A DNA stretch of 64,000 bases from Cardiocondyla obscurior (Eukaryota > Arthropoda > Insecta > Hymenoptera > Formicidae): contig NC_091865.1 of the NCBI RefSeq assembly GCF_019399895.1, forward strand, positions 9,863,001 through 9,927,000, given 5' to 3'. Positions 34,401 through 45,306 of this stretch are shown here, one piece after another. Both the position numbers and the translations under genes were made by a program. Every line of letters starts with the position of its first letter. Within the stretch, counting starts at the first letter, position 1. The notes beneath the pieces were generated by a model. The model saw only the letters and a program-made list of their open reading frames with translations, made no database searches and was not told the origin of the DNA.

Positions 34401-35199
34401 TATTTTTTTATCTTGTAAAATTACAAATCAGATTAAATTAATAAAAAAAAAATTTAACAGTTAATAAAATTGAATTTAATTTATTTCAGGTAATTATATG
34501 TCTCTCCTTCTCTTCCGGTTAAAAAAAAAAAGAAAAAAGACTTACTTATCATCTGTTAATTATTGAACTTTCTCTAGGCTATAAATGTTTTACTTTCAAT
34601 TTATTTTATCATTTAATCTTTCGTTCTACTCGTCATTGTACATTCCATTCGTTATTACATAACGGCGCATCTCTCGAGTATGACAAGACAATTAAGCGGA
34701 TTTTAATTGAGCAATCTAATGATATTAACAAACCTTCCCCGCATATAATTTGGTTTTTGCTTTGCTATCGACTTCGTGAATCGAAGAGACTCTACATTGT
34801 TCTTCTTGCTCACGCATCTCAAATGAAATTATTTCAACAACGTAACGGTGAAAAATTCATGTGAAAAGGAAACAGTACCCGGTAAATTTTTCTCATTTTT
34901 CAGATTTATGATCTATTTTCTTTAATAGTATTGTACGTCTGTGCTATTAATGGTTGTGAGTTTTCGCGGTCGCACAGAGAACAAGAAAAAAAAAAAAATA
35001 AATAGGCAGACTATCGTCTGATCAGAGGTATTGTTTAACTCGGCGCAAAAAATTATGAAAAAAAAAAAAAGCTAAAGCTGTTACGTGCACGCATCATATA
35101 TTTTTTGTTACTCGAATTTAATGTAATATGTTTTTATTTTATAATTATTGCTGGGGTACTTACATTTTTTATTCCGGTTAGGTTAGATTATTTTCCGTC

Positions 35200-35231
35200 T
35201 TTCCGTCCGTCCTTCCTTCCTTCCTTCCTTC
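35200..35231. repeat. (TTCC)n / (GTCC)n microsatellite
   Basis: Several tetranucleotide units, followed by two imperfect copies of a TGACGTGTTGTaTCCTG-like word (about 35245-35292). Confidence 0.85.
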
Positions 35232-35644
35232 AGTCGCGGTATTTTGACGTGTTGTATCCTGGTGGTATCCTGGGTTATCCTGACGTGTTGTCTTCAGCAT
35301 TTCAAATCAATTGACCCTCAATTACTGTTCTGCTTTTTTTATAATCACAATCACTAATGCTATCACTCGAGAGACGAATCGAAAAAAATGACGGTGGATC
35401 ATCGCGACGATTTTTTACGAATTAAAATTAAGAAGCGCGACGAACTATCATCCGTTGTAGAAATTAACACTCACGATTTTCGTAGCGTTACTTACTCCCG
35501 CCGAGTTTTCACTCGTATCGTCCTTGATTCTCGACGTAAAAAACTGGCCGCGATGTAAAGTGAGGCTACCTTTGATTCTTCGATCGATTTTCGTCCGCGG
35601 AGTGAACGACGCCGAAAGTTTGCGCTAAGCAGCGAGCGAAACGA

Positions 35645-35890
35645 GCCGCGATGCGAAATGTTTCTCGCGCACTTTATATTCCTCAAAGTTTCTTAAAAAT
35701 CACTTGTCCGAAACGGGATACGAATCTCGGCCGCGACGAAGAAGACGGGCGAGGTGCAGATCTCGCACTCCGGTAATGGCGACCGCCGGAACCCGCTGAA
35801 TGCCGCTGGAAGAGATGGCGAGTGAAACGGGTTGATAATGCTGGACGCGTAACGCAATTCAGATCGGACGCTCCACCCGTGACGTCATCT
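35645..35890 (-). promoter_or_regulatory. Possible minus-strand promoter with a CRE and TATA box
   Basis: A perfect cAMP-response palindrome TGACGTCA lies at 35880-35887. A TATAAA (minus strand, 35673-35678) sits about 200 bp downstream on that strand. A start near 35645 would be expected, but no coding exon is identified to its left, so this remains a prediction from two motifs. Confidence 0.25.
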
Positions 35891-36899
35891 TGCCTTTCCG
35901 TAGCGTCTTTTGGAGGCACGAAACGAAGCACAAAACATACGTAAAGTAACACGGGAGTACAAAAAACGAATGTTCGTTTCCGAGTTCCGACGTCGACACT
36001 TTATTAATATACGAGACTTCCTATTCACGGTCAAAAATACGCGTAGTTGCGGAGCGATTAGATCACGTCCTTACATTCGAAGCTCCGCAGCCAGACTGAA
36101 ATTTCGGCCCTTCGACGAAAAGAGACTACCGCGGAGGAAGTGAGACAGTCAATAGGTTCGATCGTCAATTGAACGCTGTCCTCGCGCAATTCTCGGAAGC
36201 GCCGAGCTCGACGCCAGCTGATTTGTTTTCGTTTTTTTTTATTCGCTTGGCGAGCTCGAGTTAAAGCATATTTTTATTTCAAGCTGAACGATCACTTTTC
36301 GAGTTCCTAAATCGTCACAGTTATAAAACTCACTCGAGCAAGCCCCGAAAATAATTCTAATAGTCCGAATATTTTTCTGTACCTTAAACAATTATTTTTT
36401 TTTTTTTTTAATTACCACATACTAATACAAAGCACGCTTTTACGTAGCCATTAGATTTACGTAGTCGAAATAATTAAATCTAACAAACATACTAATACCG
36501 CAACGTATCTGGCCGTAACAAGCTCGTCATATATTAAGTGAGTATTCAACGTAATGTTCTTTGTAATATTCAGTCTTTACGTTTCTTAATAACAAGTGGC
36601 GTTCGTGTCTCACCCGCGACGTAGATGTCTCCACGCCCGCTATTCTGTGCCGAACGCCTAGCAGGTAGCAGCTAAACGGCCGAAGCTCCGCACGTAATTT
36701 CGCAGAGAGCACTTGCAAAGCGTTTGAGGAGAAGTATATTGCCCACGAACAAAGAAAGGTAATTCAAAATAAAGAAAATGATAAAGATTAAGCGGACACT
36801 TACTCTCACGCGCGAAGCGAGTCGATTTAATCTAACCTAACCAATCTGCATCGTGGCGAAGTAGCAACGAAATCGATTCTATCCGACACGGCCTTTTTT

Positions 36900-37288
36900 T
36901 TAGATCGTATACTTCGGCGAGACTTCCTGCTTTCTAAAGAGTAACGAAACGTCTTCCGATGCTGGCAAGGAATTTACGGAGCTCGAGGAGACTTGGCGTG
37001 TCTCAGGGGCGAGCGCAGCTTATGCATAGAGAGGTCGGTTCAACCTGGACGTGGTTAATGAGCTGTTAAGAGACAGGAGAAGAGCAAGGGCAGGCTCTTC
37101 GCCGCAAGTGGATCAGGACTTTTAAGAGAGCTGCCTGCGCCGACCGACTCGATCCAGCATCCCACAGTCGGACGGACCAAGTGCAACAACAACCGCAACG
37201 GAAGCAACGACGGCGCGATCCACCACGTTCCCGTGGATTTCCGAACGTAATCTCCCAGGTGCTCCCATCGATTATCCTCGCTTGCGAG
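36900..37288 (+). promoter_or_regulatory. Possible promoter and non-coding first exon ending at 37288
   Basis: GC-balanced, AC-rich leader-like sequence with CAACAACAACCGCAACGG (about 37183-37200). It ends at a strong donor (GCGAG|GTATGT), followed directly by AT-rich, intron-like DNA. No ORF with a start codon reaches the donor convincingly, so a 5' UTR exon is likelier than a coding one. The transcription start is not defined, and its gene would continue to the right. Confidence 0.35.
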
Positions 37289-38451
37289 GTATGTACGTTC
37301 TTCTAACCGCGCGTTAAAGATCCTTGCCGACTCCCGAGTCGTGCATCTCGGAATTGCCCTTGCGAGAAAGGTTTCGTTCGATTTCGCTAAGGCTTGCGCA
37401 TTTTTCCATTAGGATGTTACGTGGAAACGAGCCGGGTGAGCCGCGAATTGCGCAACAGCCAGATGCCAGATGAATCCGCTCCGTATCCGGGATACTCTAC
37501 GGTGGTGCTTGGGCTTGTTTTATGTTAATGTGAATTGATATGCCCGACTAATTCCCGTGAGAGAAGACTCGAGGTAAATTAACAATTGTGAATCTTTAAT
37601 TGTAAATCAAATGTCTGGCTGAACTAATGGCACAGACCTTATCTATTATAGCTCGGATTTTAAAATAGGAAATTACAAAGTTAAATATTGAATTTAATAT
37701 TGCTTCTAAAATATTCTACTTGCATAATGCTTGAGAAATAGAAGTACGCATTTTTTTCCGTTTAATTAAAATTAATTTAATAATTATTTAACGCAATCAA
37801 ACAAAATAATTTTTGCAGAAATATTTTTTGTTGAGTAATATCAATGCTTACGAGGTGGTCAAAAGTAAAGTTAAAAAATTTTGCAACAGCGCAAAGCACT
37901 CGGAGCTCATATATTCAATTGTCTAAAAGGTTCTTTCGAAGATTAAACTTACTTAATATATACGAGCGGTCGTCTAACCGCGCGTTAACTTCACGAGTTT
38001 CCGAGTGAAGCTGCTCGAAGTTGCCCAAGAGGAAAATCTCGCTCTACTTTGTACAGCGGGATTGACTTTTACGAGTGAACGATGTAGTATGAGGAAAGGC
38101 GCTATCCTTTCTCACGGATTATCCCGAGAAGATCCATTCCTCATGCATTATAAGCAGACCGGGTTGTTATTAAAATTCAAGTAAATTCCGAAAGTTAAAG
38201 CATATTTCAAACCAATATATTAAAGAAAAAAGAAATATAAAGTTGAGTAATTACTTGTTATACAATTTATTAAGTATAACTTTATTAATTTTAATAATTG
38301 TAAATGTGATACGAGCTGCTATTTATTTATATTTAATGTGAACGTATTAAGCCTTCTAAAGTTTAATCAGTATATAATTTAAAAGAAAATATAATGGTAG
38401 CGCTCTAGTGAATAGAATGCTCTTCGTTCCTTACTTGCATGTATGTATGTA

Positions 38452-38724
38452 CACTGAGAAGTAGATATGGCATTTGCCGCAGCGACGGTGGTTAGCGTAC
38501 GACACTATCGTTATGTGCGTCGATCCTCACACGAAACCCATAATTAATATACCGCGAAGCGCCGGCCGCTGAGAACCACCGAGAATTGAGGGAGACAACA
38601 GTCCACTATTTCCTCCCCCGTCTTCTTTATCACCACCCTTTAGGCTCAACCCATGGGGTGGTAATCGAGAAGACGATGAGGAAAGGAATATTGTCGTATG
38701 CTATGCCATATCTACCTCTCAGTG
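38452..38724. mobile_element. Tc1/mariner-like MITE (273 bp, TA target duplication)
   Basis: Terminal inverted repeats begin CACTGAGAAGTAGATATGGC and end with the reverse complement, differing at one of about 22 positions. TA flanks both sides (38450-38451 and 38725-38726), as for Tc1/mariner elements. No transposase is encoded. The right half (GTCTTCTTTATCACCACCC ... GGGTGGTAATCGAGAAGAC) forms an extra internal imperfect hairpin, so the element is a foldback. Confidence 0.8.
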
Positions 38725-41173
38725 TACGTACGCACTCAAGAATTCCATAAATGATGCAATTAATTAACTAATTAAGTTCTCAAGTAGTACACCGATTGAG
38801 ATTAGTCATTAAAGAAATATTTCTGCAATTGAATTCGCTCGCTAATATGGGATTTAAACGAGTAAAATGCAAGTTTAAATTCGTTCAAATCAGATCGCGT
38901 GTCACGTAGAACGTTAATGTCGACCTAGGCCGTGGTACTTTTCAAGGTTTCGAGATGCCGCGACCTAACTGTGCAGAAAATCCGATACGCATATATCATA
39001 TGTGTAGGTGTTCCCGAGTTGTGCGCTCTATGCTCAGGTGCTCCGAAAGTTCACACAAACTCCGAACAATAGGCCGTAAGAAGCCGTGATGCACTCCGCG
39101 GTATTATGTAGGCGCGCTTTGCCAAACTGCATCGTCACCGAGGCTATCGTGGGTTTCGATCGACCCCCATGCGTATTACGGAGCATAATCGCCGCCGCCA
39201 CAAGGCTGCTGTCCCGTTTAACCCTCATTCGACAGAAAATAATGAGAAGTCGCACCGCGCAAGGGCGTGAACCGGGTCCCACCCGAGATTATTGGAGAAA
39301 CTCGAGCAGTCGGTCGGATCTCATTCGAGGTAAAGAATGACACGATGTTATCGTCCATCTACGCGATATGGTCGCGGCAATAAAAGAAAGGAAAGAAAAA
39401 AAAAAAAAAAAAAAAGAAAGAAATTGCGAGATCTCTCGCGATGACTGCTTTGATTATCGCCGACATTGAAACTTGCCGACACTGGAAGCAGTGCGAGGCA
39501 CCGTTTAACTGACGCGTTTTTTTTTTTCTTTTTTTTCAATGTTTCGCACGGCAATATCCTTTTAGTAATGCACATTTGTCGCGCTTAGTATCTGTCACTA
39601 AAGACCTAGATTAAAGGATAATGGAAAACGGAATTGCCTGTAAATCACTAACGGCAGATGTAACGGACATGGATCGGTTCGTTTGCTTCTTAGGACTAGC
39701 TGTATTCCATTGTCATTACATATACAAAGTGTTTGCTCGGTTTGACGTAAATTCTTGCAGATGAGTGATCCGGAAAATCATAGGCGTTTTCGTAAAATCG
39801 CTACGGTTGAATGTCAACAAGTGTACAGGCCGACTTGCTTCAGTTTACTCGGGGCTTTATACAGAAATATCGTACGTGTGATTTATCGCGCACGTTTAGA
39901 TTTACGTTTCGATAACTTTTCGACAATTGCAGCCCGAGTGCAACGTTCAGAATCAAAGTTCAAGTCCCAGGCGCTCCTAAAAGTCTCGTGGTTACAGAAC
40001 AATGCGGCATTTATTATCTATCTGTTGAGCGTTTATTATCTTTCTCTTTGATTTACGGCGGTGCACGCACGTTATCCGATTCATTTCACGCAACGGATTA
40101 GCGTTCCGCGAATTAATTTCGAGCCTCACAAGGAAGTCGCGGGCTCCGCGCCGCAGACGTATCGTCAAGAATAAGAATGCGCAGTCGTGGAAAGAAGATT
40201 CAAGATTGCAATTTTCTGGAACGCGGCAAGTTTCGAGTGCGCACATCCGCGACGCATCACTTAACTTCCACGCATTCAGGATGTTTCCCAAAGCTGTTAG
40301 TGACTTTCGGGATGGAATGTTAATGAGCACGTTGAATTGCAGTTGCCGACAATAGAAAAAAAAAAAAGAAGCTTACCCGCGACCTAGATGTTTACCGATC
40401 ATTATGAGATAATATTGATATTGCTAATACACTTATATTAAGGCTAATTACCTTAAATCATCCTAATATCGCGCATAATGGTAGCAGTATATGAGAACGG
40501 TGATTTCTTTATCAGCGATTACGGATTACGTCAGAGCATTCGACGGGATACCACAATCGCGCATCTCGTTAGAAGTTCTCACGGATAATTTCTTTTTATA
40601 TGGCCGTGTTTACCGTTCTTCGGTTTGTTACGACCCTTTGAACGTTTGATTGGAGGAATATCTGAAAATCTGCGTATATACCTGTGGAGGAATAACGGTT
40701 TTAAAAATTGTTCCGCGAAGAAGATTTAGGTGAGTTGCACAATCGAAGATAAAGGAAAATGTATAATAAAAATTTAATAAAAAAAAAAAAAAAAATAGAT
40801 AATAATAAATCATAAACCGTAAGTGATATAAAACATTCAATTTATGGAAATACATTATTTTGGAGAAATATATTAAAATAATTATTAGATGGATCATAGT
40901 ATTATTCCAGCTTATCTTTTATTGATTAACGTATTTTCCGATATATTATTCTGTAAGCAAGCTAAATTTTTTAAAATTATCTTCCATTGTATCTCTTACC
41001 TTCTCTTTTTCTTTCTACGTGTGTGGATTACGTTAGACTCGGAACATCTTTAACGCGATCTCGTTGGTATGCCGCTTAATACGGTTTTAGTCAAGGAAGT
41101 AACGCAAGCGCTTACGTCTTCTTTCCTTGCCGCGCTTCGTATTCGGCCGGCTTTGACCCCTGCCCTCGCGAAA

Positions 41174-41392
41174 TCATCCGTACTGCAATAATTTATCGCT
41201 ACCAGCCCGTGTTCCCTGGTACTCCGGTAGGTACTTGAGGTGGTCCCTCAGATCTAGATCGCACGGCGAGGGAGTGAAACGCCGTTCCTCCGTAGCAGCC
41301 CTGGGAATCGAACCCGGAACCTTGACGGCTTCTTCTTCTCTTTTCGTACTTGCCGCATAGCATCTTCCTCGGATCGCGCAAAATACCGCCAC
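41174..41392 (-). other. ORF fragment with a tRNA box-B-like motif
   Basis: A 72-codon frame with coding-like codon choice, including DLDLRDHLKYLPEYQGTRAG. Its middle contains GGTTCGATTCC (minus strand, near 41297-41310), the consensus of an internal RNA polymerase III box B. No matching box A or cloverleaf is visible, so an intact tRNA is excluded. It may be an old tRNA-derived SINE piece or an isolated exon. Confidence 0.25.
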
Positions 41393-43249
41393 GCAAGTTT
41401 CTCCCTGCCGTCAATTTCGTCAATATCGCTGGATATCGTTTCCCGTTATGCGAACGCGCAAACACGCGGGAGCCTCACTCGAAACGGCGGCGCCTCCGCA
41501 ATATTCAATATTCTCCGCGCGTTTGCGTTGCATGGTCTTATTGTTTTTCGACTACTCATCATCGCTTCTTGTAATATGTACCTTCGTAAACGCCATTTTG
41601 CGAATAACACATCATATAACTTTGCATATAAGAAAATCTATGACGGGTTTCGTGCGCGTTGGCCAACTAATAACGTAAGGGTCAAAGTTCTTCGTGGGGT
41701 TTCAACTTCTGGGCTTGATAAACAAATTTTGTTACTATGTTAATTCGAGATGTGCCTGTCTCGCTGTGGAAAATTCGGATAATACAAGCGATCGAAATTG
41801 CTCATTGTGCTTCTCGTTATTTGTCGTTTAGATGGTATCGATGAGGTATTCTCGTTTTTGGCGACCGTCTCGCGAAACTACCCCTTGCAAGAAGCTCACC
41901 TCTGTGCCATTAGTTTCTCAAAATTTCACTGGGTTTTACTTCCCGTTACACGAGCATTTACACATTTGTTTCCTACGCCACACAGGCAGAAACACAGAGA
42001 TTACACGAAATTCCGCATGAAAACCTAGCAATTGCGTTACTCAACGATTGTACTTCAAAAAAAAAAATTTTGTGTATATTTTTTTTTACGTTGTTAGTTT
42101 TCCAGAATTTATGCTTTAACTTACTTAACGATACCGTTGCATTTAGATCAATCAAAAACAAACTTATTAAAAAACTCTTAAGTTTATGTTTTAATTAAAA
42201 AAAAAATTATTTAATGATACTTTTATAATGATTAAAAAAAAAGTGTCAATAGGGATAGCGAGTTTGAATCTGTGTATTAAGTATCAGCTGTTCGAGTGGC
42301 AAGGCGGGATCTACCTCGGGAAAAGCATCCTTTCTTGCACGCCGTGGCCGCGGAAACGGCCTATTGCGGAATGCCTGGCGGTACTGCCACTTTGGCAATT
42401 TCCCTGCGGACGCCGATGCGCGGGATGCCGTTAGCCGAGTGCGAAGCGGAATCTTCGCGGAAACGCTTCGCGAAGCGACAGTAGTTCCTGCTGAACAATA
42501 GCCCTTTTTACTGCGGCTGAAAAGAAGGCGCTCGAGAATTCCTATTCTACTTCCATTTCCTCTTTTTCTTTTTTTTTTTTCTTTCCTCCGCTTTTTCCCT
42601 TTCTCCCGTCATCTTGCTCGCCGGTCTTTCTACCCTTCTTTCTCTCCTTTATGTTTCTCGTTCTCTCTTAAGTTTCCACTTCATTGTCCCTTGATACGAG
42701 CCGGCTTGAGTCCGTAGCCAAAAAACGCACTCAGGCGCACGAGACTTCTGCGACAATTCCGCCACGCGACGTGGCGCCCGCGCCGTTTATTTCCCGTGAC
42801 AAACTAACGACCATAATCGCGAAACATTCATTCGATAATTGCCTCGTGATCTTACCGCGTGTAACGCGATGAAGTTTTAGCGACAATTGAATTATCTTGA
42901 ACGTTTAATTGTCAATCAATTGGCAGGTGCGACAGAAACGATGAAGGCGAACGGTAAAATTTGTCGATTCGCAGTTTCATCGACAGCTGTAAAACGTATC
43001 CTACCTGAACGTACTTGCCTTGATATACGAAGCAATAAGAATATCGGAAAGAATGCACGCCGAGCGGCGCTTGCTGGGTTTTAAGAAATACGTTACTGTT
43101 ATGCAATAAAGAACGACTTATCGTTCTGCGTATTGATGCGTGCAACATATGTTGCGGCGCCGTGAATCGCGGCATTTTCATATCAATATCGAGCGCCACG
43201 TCTCTCCCGACAATTATCATACCAGAGTGAAACGTCGGCGCATACATTA

Positions 43250-43280
43250 CTGTATCATCGGGCTATTGCCGATGATACAG
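43250..43280. other. Perfect 12-bp-stem hairpin
   Basis: CTGTATCATCGG, a 7-base loop, then CCGATGATACAG. The stem is too short to be a typical microRNA precursor. Confidence 0.6.
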
Positions 43281-44276
43281 CTACCCTCCTTAACTGTACC
43301 GCCCATTACGATTAAATTTAAATCATCGGGAGACGGATGAAATAAAATACCAGACCGTAATATAGCGTTTCGCTACGAATTGAATATCGGGACGCGGTTA
43401 TTGTTCGTCGCGATGTATCGCTCGATTTTCATAACGTTCCTCCGACACGTGTTACCGTTTCATCCTTCCGTATGCTCCGCGGAGAAAGTGATTATATGCG
43501 CTGGCATTAATTTCACAAAACGATGATTCGATAACGAGCGCAGCCGGGCCAATTATCGCCAATTCTGGATCAGTGTTAACTGCAATTTTCTTCTCCTGTT
43601 TTTCTTCCCCTGGTATTTTTACTGCAAATTGTTTTATTAAAAGAAGCGGTATACAAAATGTTTACGAGCACGCGCACTTGATTACCGTTCCGAGTATTTG
43701 AATATGTTAATTGAGCGCATTAGTTAATTTTCCTGAAATATAAGCAGGCTGCACCTTAAATTAAAGTATCATGGACTCTGTCGAAATGACAAAACTAACA
43801 AGTGTGGATTCATTATGCGCCTCTGCTTGATATAGAGATTATTAGAACTAATTAGAGCGCGCATGGAGGTCGCGAGGCCTAATTACTTTACTAATTAAAA
43901 TAGTAAACCTTGTTTTATCTTAATTAATGTAAAGCAAGGAAAATCATAACGCGTTCGCATATCTTATCCGAACGTAAGCGGCAGTTTCGAAATCCACGCG
44001 GCACACTGCGCTCTTGTATTATATTGTACTATCTATACCATACTTGCCATCAACAACTTCCCTTTAATGCACACTTACGGAACGTAATGACATAATGGTT
44101 GCAGATTATTCAATTTCCACAACTACCGTGAAGCACAAAGACTTTCGCCCAAAGCCACGTATACCTTTGAGCCGCTCTGGGTGCATCAGGGGAGGAACAA
44201 GGGGCGGATGTCATGCCGCGGGAGAATATTAGAAGAAGAACACGGAGGAGGCGAAGAAGACAAAGACAAAGGCGAA

Positions 44277-44333
44277 AAAGATGAAGATGAAGATGAAGAT
44301 GATGAAGAAGAAGAAGATAAAGGAGAAGAAGAA
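44277..44333. repeat. (GAT/GAA)n purine-rich repeat
   Basis: Imperfect GATGAA/GAAGAA array. The Lys/Met-rich plus-strand and Ser-rich minus-strand ORFs over it are repeat translations. Confidence 0.85.
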
Positions 44334-44532
44334 TAGTCGCATTCTAGAATGTCGTGCTCCGATTGGTCATCGGTTGTGGGCAGCATGCCCTCGGATTGGC
44401 CCTAGGCGCGTTTCCCCACCTTGGTGGAAATTCACTTTTTACCATCGTCATTACAAAACTGACTGGCATCTCCTAGACCATGTCATTACGGTGCAGTGCT
44501 CCATACAGCGAGCATCCTCTCACGAAGCTATA

Positions 44533-44584
44533 CCCACCACCACCACCTCCACCGCCGCCGCCGCCGCCGTCGCCGCCACCACCA
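44533..44584. repeat. (CCA/CCG)n trinucleotide repeat
   Basis: CCACCACCACC passing into CCGCCGCCG. It gives Pro- or Thr-rich frames but no supported protein. Confidence 0.9.
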
Positions 44585-45271
44585 TATCACCATCACTACC
44601 GTCGCTTACCTCTCCACTACCACGAGTACATCACCGCCACCTCCACCGTAGTCATCACCGTCACCGCGGTCACCTTCTACTCTACGTCTCTACGCTCTCC
44701 ACGTCCTTCTCCTCCTGATCTTCCCACCTTCCGCGACCGTGGAAGAAGAGCGCATTGCGGCCCACCGGCGCGGCGGTTATCTCACCAGAGTGTTACGGCC
44801 GGAGAATAGTGCGCAGACGTTGCTCTATTTCGGCTCTAGGCGCACTCACGTAGCCGACACCGCCGTGAGGTACATTCGCGCGAATCTCCGCGACCGTCCG
44901 TTCGATCTATCGCCGGGGAAAAAGGGAGAGGAGAGAAAAGAGAAAGAGAAAGAGCTCGGTGGATACTTGATCCGTGCGCGATCTCTACACTGTTCTCCAC
45001 TATTGTCCGCGTTATCCTCGGGGAGTCGTCGCGCGCGGGATGTCCGATTGACTTTTCCGCAGTGGAAACGGATATCGCGCGTCGAACGCGCGCAAGTGAA
45101 GAAGGACCTGTCTTACGTACGGAGTGGTGAACGGAAACCGCGGCCGTGTACACGCTTTACGCGCACCTTTCGCTTTCTTCGAGTGATTTTGTGATTTCGT
45201 GATAAAGACCTCGGGTGATCTCGACAGAAACATCCAACTGGACAAGGGGTTGAAGAAGATCGTCGGGCAGA

Positions 45272-45306
45272 ATGACTGGCGCGAGGATGGATCGGAAAAT
45301 CACTTT
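45272..45306 (+). CDS. Candidate first coding exon (MTGARMDRKIT...)
   Basis: A short ATG-initiated segment (11 codons plus two bases) ends at TT|GTAAGT. It is preceded by about 400 bp of GC-rich leader-like sequence and followed at once by AT-rich DNA. The rest of the gene would lie to the right, but the exon at 49120 has the wrong phase to follow it directly. No family can be inferred from so few residues. Confidence 0.35.

Larger units (their letters stand above)
26895..37000. other. Gene-poor region with GC-rich patches
   Basis: No gene recognised. ORFs at 27144-27829, 28257-29057, 32376-32786 and 33466-33744 overlap on both strands in CpG-rich DNA or have no spliced support. It contains a purine tract (28383-28470), an alternating purine-pyrimidine run (28568-28597) and a possible minus-strand promoter near 35.7 kb. 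The AT-rich parts, for example 27.85-28.1 and 34.4-35.2 kb, show only homopolymers and short repeats. Confidence 0.45.
37289..45271. other. Gene-poor region, probably intronic or intergenic
   Basis: Apart from the MITE I recognise no gene. An exon-like piece at 39761-39874 (ATGAGTGATCCGGAAAATC after TTGCAG, with a GTACGT site further on) and an ORF at 41174-41392 are noted without a gene model. A 12-bp-stem hairpin lies at 43250-43280, and simple repeats at 44277-44333 and 44533-44584. Confidence 0.45.

Noticed and set aside
44480..44809. Proline/histidine-rich 109-codon ORF
   Set aside because: Translation of the CCA/CCG repeat and flanking low-complexity DNA.
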